Shown here: piece by piece, positions 13,564 to 25,000 of the stretch
Numbering within the stretch: position 1 is the first letter of the stretch
How the letters are laid out: each line of letters begins with the position of its first letter
Assembly (NCBI RefSeq): GCF_037975245.1
Contig: NC_092569.1
Coordinates: 35,933,168-35,997,167, forward strand
DNA: 64,000 nt
Origin: Apostichopus japonicus
Taxonomy: Eukaryota; Echinodermata; Holothuroidea; Aspidochirotida; Stichopodidae
Direction of reading: 5' to 3'
The notes under the pieces: model-generated
The model's input: only the letters and a program-made list of their open reading frames with translations
What the model was told of the DNA's origin: nothing
Database searches by the model: none
Program-made: the position numbers and the translations under genes

Positions 13564-13912
13564 TTAAAGATATCTTTAGTGGCTCCAATTATAGCACGCT
13601 ATAGCTAGGAAAGTTTTGTGATTACGTAATCGACCTGCCACCGTCTTAAACGACCCGGCTCTTCAATTAGCCTGCATAACTGAATTCTAACACCATTAGG
13701 CTCTCTTTGTGAACACTGTGTTGAAATATGTTCATGTCTACAGTGTAGTTAATCATAAAGCGTTCACACAAGGACCCTCATACAAGAAAAATTTGTAGCA
13801 GGCGTTGCAGACTAAAAGAGGTCATTTTACGAGCAAGGCAGGTCGATTACGTAATCTCAAGAAAGTTTTCCATGATAGCGTGCTATAGTTGGGGTCTATA
13901 CAGCAGACCTTT
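13564..13912. mobile_element. Foldback element with a second inverted repeat inside
   Basis: The outer ends (AAAGATATCTTTAGTGGCTC... and ...GGTCTATACAGCAGACCTTT) are imperfect inverted repeats of the same family as the element at 22952-23206, including the TATAGCACGCTATA hairpin on both sides. Directly inside lies a perfect 20-bp inverted pair, GATTACGTAATCGACCTGCC at 13620-13639 and its complement at 13837-13856, around about 200 bp of unrelated sequence. It is either a compound element or one MITE inserted into another. Confidence 0.65.
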
Positions 13913-15666
13913 CAGCAGTGGCACAAAACTTATATCCTGTAACATTTTTGCAGTTTTTCCACACATGAAGATTCCTCAGAGTGGGGGGGGGGTTGTCTAG
14001 ACGGGGCGGGGCACGATCACCGGTGTCCCGAACTGTCTTTATGGGCCTGACCCTCCTAATCAATTTCTATGGGAAGTACACACCCCCTCTACGCCACAAT
14101 TTCAACACAATTATCATAATTGTAGCTAAAATTTGCTATCCTTGTCTGGTTGCATAAATTATGTCATTCAGCCAAATGTAAACAACAGACCGTAGCGATC
14201 AACTGCCTTGCAACATACAGTACTCCTCGTTACTATTGATGTGTTGTGACAAGTAAAAGTTCGCTCCTGGGAAGACGGTCTGACATATGGTGGGATTTGA
14301 TCATCCTTGTGGTCCGTCTTCGCTGCGAAGATGAATTGAATAAATATGTAAGTATGCCAGATAAATAATATTTAGCCAAATGTCACAGAATCTCATACGG
14401 CGTTACTCATTTTATACAAGATACAGTAGTAAGCCTAACCTGCCCTAAGTTATAGGCGTAACACCTGGCTAAGTTACTGTAGTCCTTGACCGAAGTCTCG
14501 GTATCATGTCATATCTTATATAGGGTAAATAATTTCACTGATTAGGCTAGTACCAGGGAATCAAAGAATGAATGATAAACAGTATATCTGAGTTATAAAT
14601 GCATGTACGCTATTACAACCATAGTACGTACGTGTCAAAACACAAAGGTTTACTGTAAACCTGTAGTGTAGGCCTAAGTGTAAGGGCAGATTCCCTCCAA
14701 GAAACATGGAAATTGGTGCCTAAACCTGAAGATTTTACAAAATGGTCCAGAGCTAAGTAAAAGTCACCATTTATTGTACAAGGTTATTAATGTTCAGCAT
14801 TGGTTACATTGGCAGCTTTTTTTTGCTTTTAAGACAGTACAGTCACTGCATGTTGTCACAGTGGTGATTAATTGGGGACTGTATTTTAAGCTATCTATGA
14901 TAACATTTAAGTTTGCACTTGCAATGTACATGTAAAGCACCCATGGAATTAGTCATGATGTTAAACTACAGTTTCCCCTGTTGCAAAACATAGAGAACAT
15001 ATGTATGTTTTGTTTTACTATTTTTACCCATTTTCTTCTTTTTAATCAGAATTGTGTGAACAGAATTTGCATTTGTAGTTTGCTATGTCGCCTATACTCT
15101 ACCTGCTGTTTGATGGAGGTTTTAAACACAGTAAATACTATAGCATCATTGTGTAACATGAGTAGTTATGGCGTTAAAGGGGTTCTGGGCTAATCTGTTA
15201 GGACTTTCCTGCGGAGTGAGGCATAGCGAGATAGACTCAGGCTAGATAAAGTAACATACACTATGTGTTGCCTGCTTTTTGTATGTATGTATTTACGAGG
15301 TATATCTCATGCCATCCAAAACTAACACAATTACGGCTGCTACTAAACTATTAACTTACATATAACATTGAAATATACATATCCCTCTAAATACTTTCAA
15401 TATGCAAATTTGCTCCACTTGACATTATAGACAATTTACATAATTGCACAGCTCTTACAATAGTGATAATAATAAATAATAATAATTTATTCTTATATAA
15501 CGCTTTACATCAAAAGAGTGATCTCAAAGCAGCTTCACAGAAACGCATGAAATAATACAATCTAAAAATATTGCATCCTAAGAATTACAGAAATAATTAA
15601 CTTAACAATAATTATTAAAAAACAATAAAATTTAGAAATTAAAGACAAAATCAATAAAATATGACA

Positions 15667-15735
15667 GCAAACCCCTCCTTCTCCACCTCATCAGCCAGCT
15701 GCCCTTATCCTTGCTCTGCCCTCATCAATCCTGAT
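15667..15735 (+). repeat. About 68-bp dispersed repeat, recurring at 16745-16815
   Basis: The text CAAACCCCTCCTTCTCCACC followed by TCATCAGCC..GCCCTTATCC..TCATCAATCC occurs here and again at 16745-16815 with a small indel. The two copies flank the first coding exon of the NIPAL2-like gene. The origin is unknown. Confidence 0.75.
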
Positions 15736-15954
15736 GGTGTAGAACTTTAATTATTCATGAATATGCAAAGTTTATTTTCCTTCTGAAAGTTATTTGGTTC
15801 ATGATTACAATAGGCCTATATATTGTTCTGTCTTTGAAGATTTGCATACGTTTGCATACATTTGCATGACAGACTTTGGTAGATTTCTTCTAAGTTCACA
15901 ACTGGTTTAATCAAAGATTCTTTTATTTTCATTTTCTTCTTTTGTACTTTTCAG

Positions 15955-16068
15955 CTTCAGTGGTATGTAACAGACAAGAGAGGCAAATAGAAGATGACAG
16001 ACATACCAGCAGGAGCGGTAAGTGATGGGGTGGAGCAAACCCCATCACTGATTACACCGAAAAATATG
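15955..16068 (+). CDS. NIPAL2-like start exon with two in-frame donors around a hairpin
   Basis: The acceptor TTTTCAG precedes 15955. There are 39 bases of 5' UTR, then the ATG at 15994. A donor GCG|GTAAGT at 16017/16018 (8 codons) and a weaker donor ATG|GTAGGT at 16068/16069 (25 codons) both leave phase 0, so either can join the next exon. Between them lies a perfect 11-bp inverted repeat (16021-16031 with 16039-16049, 7-base loop) that begins just after the first GTA. I chose the longer form because it keeps the full frame; this is uncertain. Confidence 0.6.
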
Positions 16069-19000
16069 GTAGGTACCTTACTGTGTACTCAGCTAGTACA
16101 GTATGCTGTGTATACAGTAATGTATATGGTATGCTATGCACACACTATGCACACAGTATTGTGTATGGTATGCTATGCACACTGTGTATTGTATGCTATG
16201 CACACAGTACTGTGTATGGTATGCTATGCACACAGTACTGCGTATGGTATGCTATGCACACAGTACTGTGAATGGTATGCTATGCAAACAGTACTGTGTA
16301 TTGTATGCTATGCACACAGTACTGTGTATGGTATGCTACGCACACAGTACTGTGTATGATATGATAATAATACTAATAATAATAATTATAACACTTATAA
16401 CACAGTGCACCACAACCATGTGTCCCCCGGGGGACTTCCCATAGGGTGCAGCCACAAACTGGCGCACGCAACTATATTTACAAGTTACCTTGCAGGTAAC
16501 TACACAGTACTTCGTATGGTATGGTATACACACAGTACTGTGTACAGTAAGCTATGCACACAGTACTGTGTATAGTATGCTACGCACACAGTACTGCGTA
16601 TGGTATGCTATGCACACAGTACTGTACATGTACAAATTGAGTGTCACTCAGACTTGTATAATAAATATCCAACTTATAATCTGACTTTGTAAAGTTCTAA
16701 GAATTACTCATAATCGACAGAAGATTAACCAGGTTTAAAGTTTCTGGGACCAAACCCCTCCTTCTCCACCTCATCAGCCTGCCCTTATCCTTACTCTGCC
16801 CTCATCAATCCTCTAAAGCAATTTTCACGAATTTGCAATTTTTCAGGACGATGAACAGCTCACTGTGAGTATTTACCTTTTTTAACCATCAAAATTCATT
16901 TGGAATGTATACTTACTTTACAGTAACTTCTCACCCATCAGACATTTACTGACTTACCTTTTATTCCAAATCAAACATTTATCCATGGAATAACTCTTGA
17001 ACTACTGTAACTGTTAACATCATTTGAGCCTTTACAGAACTCATTGTTCATAATTACTGTCACCATCAAACATGTACAGTGTTCTCTAACCATGAAACAA
17101 GTACAGAATAATCCACTTAGAACTCATCATCTTACATGTACAGTGTTCTCTAACCATGAAACAAGTACAGAATAATCACCTTAGAACTCATTATCAAACA
17201 TGTACAGTGTTTTCTAACCATGAAACAAGTACATAATAATCAACTTAGAACTCATCATCTAACATGTACAGTGCTTTCTAACCATGAAACAAGTACATAA
17301 TAATCAACTTAGAACTCATTATCTAACATGTACAGTGTTCTCTAACCATGAAACAAGTACATAATAATCAACTTAGAACTCATCATCTAACATGTACAGT
17401 GTTTTCTAACCATGAAACAAGTACAGAATAATCACCTTAGAACTCATTATCAAACATGTACAGTGTTTTCTAACCATGAGACAAGTACATAATAATCAAC
17501 TTAGAACTCATTATCTAACATGTACAGTGCTTTCTAACCATGAAACAAGTACATAATAATCAACTTAGAACTCATCATCTATTAAACATGTACAGTGTTT
17601 TCTAACCATGAAACAAGTACAGAATAGAACTATCAAACATGCTGTAACAAAGAAATTGAAAGATTGTTTTAGTTCTGATTATATGCGAATCAATGCAAAT
17701 GTCCAAATCTTGGGAGAGTTTTATTCCTTTAACTGCTTCCACACCCTCATACTTTCTTCCTTGTGTAATTTGTTGCCATTGTGATACATTTTGCAGCAAT
17801 CACTCTGTTAATGATAAATTTTCAGATTTCATCCTTAAAAGAATCTTGTCTTTATACAGTTCATGCAGAGTTTTGCTTCCCTAATTTCACATGCTATGTT
17901 ATAGTACTAAACTTATCCAGCATTGTCCAATATCCTAAAGCAGTGCTGCAAATCTCAGAATTATAACTGCAGCATTCAATTGCATCTTACTACCCTTAGA
18001 AAAAGTCTATAAAATGACAATTTGATTTTGGTTTTATATTATAGTCTGGAAAGTTGATTAGATTTTATGACCTCCATAGAAGCGGACTTTGCTCATTGGT
18101 GCAGACTATAGATACAATAAATAGGAAGATTTAAATCGACGAAGTAGATCATTATAAGCTGACTTTATATACAGTATATGACTAAACAAACACTGCACAA
18201 TGAACTATAGCATACAGTACTGTACCTATCATCTTGAAAATAGATTTAGCAAAACTGTTCTCAGTTAGTGACTGCACTAGATACTGTGTTCAGCATGCAC
18301 AGAGCTGTAGTATGCTCTCCACATCGAATGAAAAATAAATCAATCGGCTTGCCGTAAGGCCCCCAATCTCATCCAGCATTCACTATTACAGATGCATGAT
18401 GTTAGTTCACACGGTTTATTTAACACCTAATATGAATCTGTATCACCGAGGTCTTTTCTCTGGTATTAAGAAATTCAACCTTGAAGTAGAAGTAGGTGTT
18501 AATTAGGTGGTATTGTTTCAAGTGATGTTAATTATAGTTTTATTGTACAGTTTGTACTGTATACTGTATGTGTACACTACTTGGCATGATAACAGTGGAC
18601 ATACATACACACACACATACATGCTGTATACATTCGGTATCTAAACAACCAATCATGGAACCAGCTGATGAAGACAAGATGAAAACCTGTGCTATGGATT
18701 TGATAGATTTCGAGGATGGCGTTTAATTGAGAATGACAGGACTATAACTGAAAATCAATCATTGATCTCCCAATGTTATTAAACTAACAGTATTATACAT
18801 ACATGTAAGCACTGCAGACTACCACATACTGTCGTTGCTATGTACAGTGAATTCTGATCCAAAGATAACATTCTAAATATGCATTTAGTGTTTATTATCC
18901 TACTGTAGATGTATGCAGCATTAATCACATTCATGTACAATAGCTATAAAGCTCTGGTGTGTGAATGATGCGACATTTTCACAGTTCGGTATTGTAGAAT

Positions 19001-22000
19001 TTATCTCAAACAGTGCACACTAAGGATTGGGTGTACATTATTTTTACATGTATGCTACAGTTATACGGTTCATAAATTATTGCACCCATCACTGAACAGC
19101 TCTATGTCATGACTGAAAGTTAAACTACTAATTTAGGTTAATGTGGATGGTCCGACTACGCTAATAGTACAACATCCAGGTTAATTACATTTTGCATTCC
19201 ATCCGTAAAAGTATGTTTTTATATCTGAAGCTCAGGTTTGTCTACAATTATGCTAGAAAGTCAAGTACTGGTCACACATTGTCAAAGTTTAACAAGCCTT
19301 TTACAGCCACCCTCCAAGTTTATGCAGCTCTTATCCATTTATTTCAAAGAGTAGTAAACAATTATTTTTGGCCTTTAAAATCTGAGGAACTACAGTATGT
19401 GATGAGTAGCTTGGCTAAACTCAAACCTGTACACAATTCCTGCATGCAGTTTTCCAGATGTTGCTGGTTAAATTTGTCACATTTTGTACCACTTGGGGAG
19501 AAAACTTGAAGTACTTATTCAAGCAGATTTGATGTCATTTTGTATTAATAATCATGTGGAGAACAATTATTTTGTTCTTTTATTAATTTTTTGTTTTGAC
19601 CTTCAAAAATGGTAATTTGCCACCACAGAGTGGTAAAAATCTTATATTTGAACAGGATCTTGTCTGAGTATTCTTGTGAGTCCAACTTTCAAACTACAGA
19701 CAATTTAATTCAAATTTTGAAGAAGAAAACAATTTAGGATAGGGATGGGAGGGGGGAGGCGGGTGGATCTACAGGTATGACATCACACTTGTTTGTGTCA
19801 CATTCACTACTAATGCAAACCTTATAAAATTTTCTAATGTTGATGGACATATACTATATAGATTTACAGTATGACATTTACACAGTATTCACTTTGAATG
19901 CAAACCTTATTAAGTTTCATAATGATGTATACTGTACTGTATACAGTAACATGCAGGGGAATTGATTAAAGTTTACTCAGGCTAGGATATGAATGAATGT
20001 TATTCTTCTCTTCTTCCTCCTATAATCACTGTTAAGTGTTCCATTAATCTATTTGTTGGCTGATCAATGTAACAATATGGATTATTGAACACACAGCAGT
20101 ACATTCCAAACCTTGTATTTGACCTTATTGGTGATACTGTGTAAGTACTCTTTAATGTGTGAATGACTCTTGGAAAGTACATTCGGTCACATTGTATGAG
20201 AAAAGTGCAATTGGATATGTGCAGATCAGTGCATGACACCAATATTGTAATTAACATTCTCTGTTCAGTTATGTGATACAAACAGAGAATAGGAAATTTA
20301 CTCATGAACATTCAATGTTAACAGTGATTGATACAGGCAATAGTGCAGTAGGTTATAGACTCACATTCATGTACAGAGCTGTAGTATATGTACTTATTAA
20401 TAGCTAGATATTTTGAGAGGTTTACAAGTTACTGCACAGTTTGTACACTTATAAGTACATATAAGCATATGACTTTACAATCAAATTTTCATGGGGACAA
20501 AGACCAAACAACTTGATCCACACTCAACCCTTACATTAAGATTGTACAACTGTTTGATCATGATGGTGTTATAATGTACAGTGCAGTGATCCAAGATAGT
20601 GCCTCCAGGGGCACAAAGACCAAACGACTTAAAAGGTCAACTCTCAACCCCTGTCCCCTTAACTTCGGTAAAATACAGAGATCTTACATACAGCAGTCGA
20701 CTAAGCAGTCAAGGATTCCTGTCTCTCCTCAGACTTTGTAACTTAGCAAAGATTCCACTGCTCAAGATTGCTCTAAATTATTGTCTTTCTCTTCTTCTTT
20801 TCAGAGAATTATTATAGGGGCTTGTTTGGCTATTGGTGGAAACTTGCTGATTAGCATAGCTATGAATATTCAGGTAAGATATCACATTTTGCAAGATACA
20901 GTATAACAACCCCAAACAACAGAACTAGTTTCATTTTGCAGTGTTTCTATGTCAGTTTGACATTGTTGTTGTGTTTTGTATACACGTCATTTGAACCTAT
21001 AATGTATAACAGATCAGTGATTATCGAATGTTTTGTGTTTACTATGAAAACAGTAGATCATATGTAGTTAATATTATAGAATTTGCAGTATTGTAAATTT
21101 ATATGCTAGAATGCATCTCTGCCTGTTATGAGAAAGAGCAGGTGATAATTGTTAGAGCTACTGTACTGTAACAGATATATGAACCCTTGATAATTCTGCA
21201 ATTACACCAGGCTTTCTCCAAATGTGGTAGTTTTATGAATAATGTGTGAATGACAGTAAGGAATATATGTGACAGGGTCTGTACATAAATAAAAGCTCAA
21301 TTTATGATGTGTGCTGAATTTATTTAAATGTTTCATGAACTCATTGAATTCAGACACTGGTAGTCCACTGAAAAAAATTAATTAATCTTAAATTGTCTGC
21401 ATTTTTTTTTGTCATCATGCAGTAATTAAATATTCAATAATATTATTTTAGTTTGTAACAAATAAATGAAAATCTCATTTTAAGGGTATAGCGCTATACC
21501 CGAGATGTTCCAACTCAGTGTCTTTAACAAGACATGGGATATTTAGTTTTGTAATATATATGTGCCTACAGTAAGTAATTTCTAAGTGCTACTTATAGTC
21601 TAGTACAGAATATAATAATTTATTCTTCTCTTGTCTCATGAAAGGTTGAGTTAACCTTACCTCAGTAGTGTTGCACTTTTCATGTTAAAGTTGATTAAAT
21701 CAACTTCCAAAAAGTGTAATAAAGTTTAATAAAGCTTTATGTGGGTGGATCCACCAAACAGATTGTGCACACAGGCAGTTAATATATACCCACCCACACA
21801 CTATAGCAGGCTAATGTATACTGATTATATTACACACAGTACTGTTAGTACATGCAGTGGCCCTGTGTGTTCAGATTACAGGTGTCTAGTGCCATATAGT
21901 AGTACATAGTCTGGTTAATCTAGTTGATGTCGTCTGAGGATAGAGAGAACCAGTCATGGGAAATTAGATGACAGAATGTATTGTATTGATCAGAGAAATT

Positions 22001-25000
22001 ATAACAGCTTTCTGGTTGTAGGCTCCATAGAAGATTATAATAACCATTGCCTTCAGAAAAATAAAAAATATTTAAAAAAAACACAGTTGAGGCCTTCAAA
22101 GAAGCTTTGAATAGAGAATGATTCATGTTATTCAATAGATTCAGTCTAGAATGAGTAGGAGCTATTGTATGATCTTCATGTACTGTATAAAGAAACTGTT
22201 GACAGTGCTAATTAGTGTATACGTTATCATATATGCTGACCGGTAGTACAATGAAACAGTAATTATAGATTTGACTTTATAAGTGTTCAACGTTGAACAC
22301 TTATAAAGTCAAATCTATAAACTACGTCATCTGTATGTATCAAAATTTATAATGTAACATGTACTGTATAGGGCTACGCTCAACGTTCTCCCTAAATGCT
22401 ACGTTATACTTTTATAGTAGGTTATAGTCCTAGAAGTCATTACAGTAGTTCCAAGATCCTCAGTGGCTGGGTGGTAAGAGAATGGGGTACTTTAAAGGGG
22501 CTCTGCTAACAGTCCTCTGTAATACTAGTCCTAGAAGTCATTAGTTTCAAAATCTTCAGTCAGTTGGGCGGTAAGAGAATGGGGTACTTTATAGGGGCTC
22601 TCATCATACCGTCCTCGCTGATACTGGGCTAGTCATAGAACTCCAACTTTACAAAAACCTCAGTCAGTTCAAGGACAGTGAAGGGCCTACTTTGCCATTC
22701 CATGTGTCAGGTTATCAATGATTTGTGTGAGTGAAGTGCTGAACTAATTCATGTTTGCTCTGCTCAATGATGATTGGTTGTTTTCAAAATGCAGTACAGT
22801 GACTACATTTTGGATGATAAGTTGTTTACTTGATAAACAATTATCACCTAACCTGTTGGTTTACCTTGCTTTCAGATGTTTTAAGGCAATGTAATCTGTT
22901 AAGTAAATCACCAAACCCGTCACTCACATATATGGGGAGTTCATGTAAAACTTAAAGGTATGCTGTATTGGCCCCAAATATGCTAGATATTCAAATATGG
23001 TCACCTTTGGTCAATATTCTTAAACTGTTTTTATTACAACCTTGGAGGAAATGTTCCTCACTGGGACATACAGTCATCTTGTGTGTTCCTTAAAAATGTT
23101 GGAGAACAATTTAGAGAGTAAAGACCTGTTCAAAGGAAAGTACTTTTTGAAAACATCTAGCTATTATAGCGTGCTATAATTTAGGGCCGATACTGACTAC
23201 TTTTAAACTCACCAACATACTGTATGTGTTATCTGCTTTAATGTTATTTGAAAGTGATCCCATAGTAGATTGACAAGAATGTGTGATTTGCTGTACATAG
23301 CAAAATATACTAATTGTAGACCTAACAATTTATGTAGAGCCAGTGTTGTATACAGTAACCTTTATTGTTTAAATAAATAAAAATAAATAAAAAAATTAAT
23401 ATAATTTAAATTAAATTAAAATAAATTAAATAAAAATATTAATAATAAATAAAGTACAGTAACTATAAAGTACTCTTGTTTGCTTCCCTGTAAAGTTGTT
23501 GATGTTGCAACTGTCACAATGAAATGTTTAGTTCTGTTTTCAATAATAATGTTTCAAAAAGTCAAAACCTTCTTCAAAGATTCATGTTCAAAGATCTTAT
23601 TATACTTTAGAATATTGATTATTCGCTCACATTTCAAAACAGAGAACAGAATTGCCAGTACAGTGTATTCATTAATAAAAATAAGAAAAAAACCAAGATC
23701 ACCAAATTATGTATCTCATATGTATCAACATTTATAAAGTCTTTTTTTTTTCTATTCTTCTTTATTTGAAGGGTGAAATTATCTAACATAGTGACAGGGA
23801 ACTCTTCCCAACAGTGAAATGTTATTTACAAATTCACTTCCTTTAAAAGTCTGTTGCTCAGACTGAGTGAAGGGTTTCTTGTCAGTCTAATACAAATCAG
23901 AAAGAGCAGCTCTCTTGAGACTGCTCTGTATTTAATGTCTCTCTTTGCACATTTGATACAATCTTCTCATAGTATTAGCTTTCTCTAGACTAGAGCTGTC
24001 TTCTGTATGACCAGACAGATTGCCTCATGAATTATTCATAAATAGACAGCTGATTGATAATTTACATTTAAATAACACTCAAGACAGACCATGGATTGGA
24101 TAGAGTTGCAACTGTACATTTATAAGGGGATGTAAAGCAGACAAAATACCCCAGTGATGGTATTAATGTATTCAAACAGTTCTGAGATGCATTGCAATTC
24201 TGAAATAGAAATGGTTATTAAATTTTGAAGAAAAAAACCTAAAACCAATTTGTCAGTGTACATCTATATGACATCACACCTGTTTGCTTCAAGTTCACTT
24301 CTGCTACTGAACTACTCAACTTCAAATGAACTACATATCTGTGCAGCTGTACACTAAACCTGAACACTGGAATTAGATGTAGTTACCTTCACCAGGCGGA
24401 TGCTCAGAATATGATCATCAGGATTCATTCATCTGTCAAATGTAAATTTTTACTCTGAATATAAGACAGCAGGTTGGGTCTCCAATGGCACTTCGGACAT
24501 TGTTTAAATATTGTTCGTCTGTTTACAAATCTAATATACTGACGGTCTGATAAGTGATAGTTTTAAGTTACTATTGAATGATATTAATAAACTCATGCAA
24601 ATAACATCCAAATGGAGATGTATTTGTTTATGATTTCCCAGTCATGAGTTGCTGCAGTGTATTACTATACTTATAGTTCTGTACTTACTCTACCTTGCAA
24701 CTCCTAGGGTGAGTTAAGCTTGACTTTGTAGTACAGGTATACTATAGTGTGTAAGCATCCCTAACAATGGTGTACAGTATGTACTAGCATACCTTATATG
24801 TAGAGATGAAACCAAGTTATTACCAAGTTGGAAGAGCACTGTGCAAGGACATGCATTCACTATTGTATGCTAGCTTAATTCCTATTCTTGCTATTAAACT
24901 GAATCATCATCATCATTGATCAGTTGTGCCCCCAAATATGCTAGAAAGTTGGATAATGGTCACCTACAGTAAACTACAGTATGCTCAAATTTCACCAAGC

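Larger units (their letters stand above)
10781..15954. other. Intergenic interval between DHX36 and the NIPAL2-like gene
   Basis: No gene was recognised. It contains the minisatellite at 10981-11537, a possible polyadenylation signal AATAAA at 11945-11950, the element at 12346-12862 with a nested LINE end, and the foldback element near 13564-13912. A comparatively CpG-rich stretch lies at about 13980-14350, and a partial repeat at about 15470-15735. The CpG-rich stretch is a candidate promoter or first untranslated exon for the downstream gene, but nothing in the sequence proves it. The open frame at 12913-13485 (minus) runs across repeats and polypurine tracts and resembles no family I know. 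Confidence 0.5.

Noticed and set aside
15994..16684. Overlapping frames rich in Cys, Tyr and Met (YAMHTVLCMVCYAHS-like)
   Set aside because: They arise from the 29-bp minisatellite. Only the first 25 codons from 15994 belong to the NIPAL2-like gene.
17069..17635. Regularly spaced repeats reminiscent of a CRISPR array
   Set aside because: Units are contiguous without unique spacers, and the DNA is eukaryotic. It is a minisatellite.
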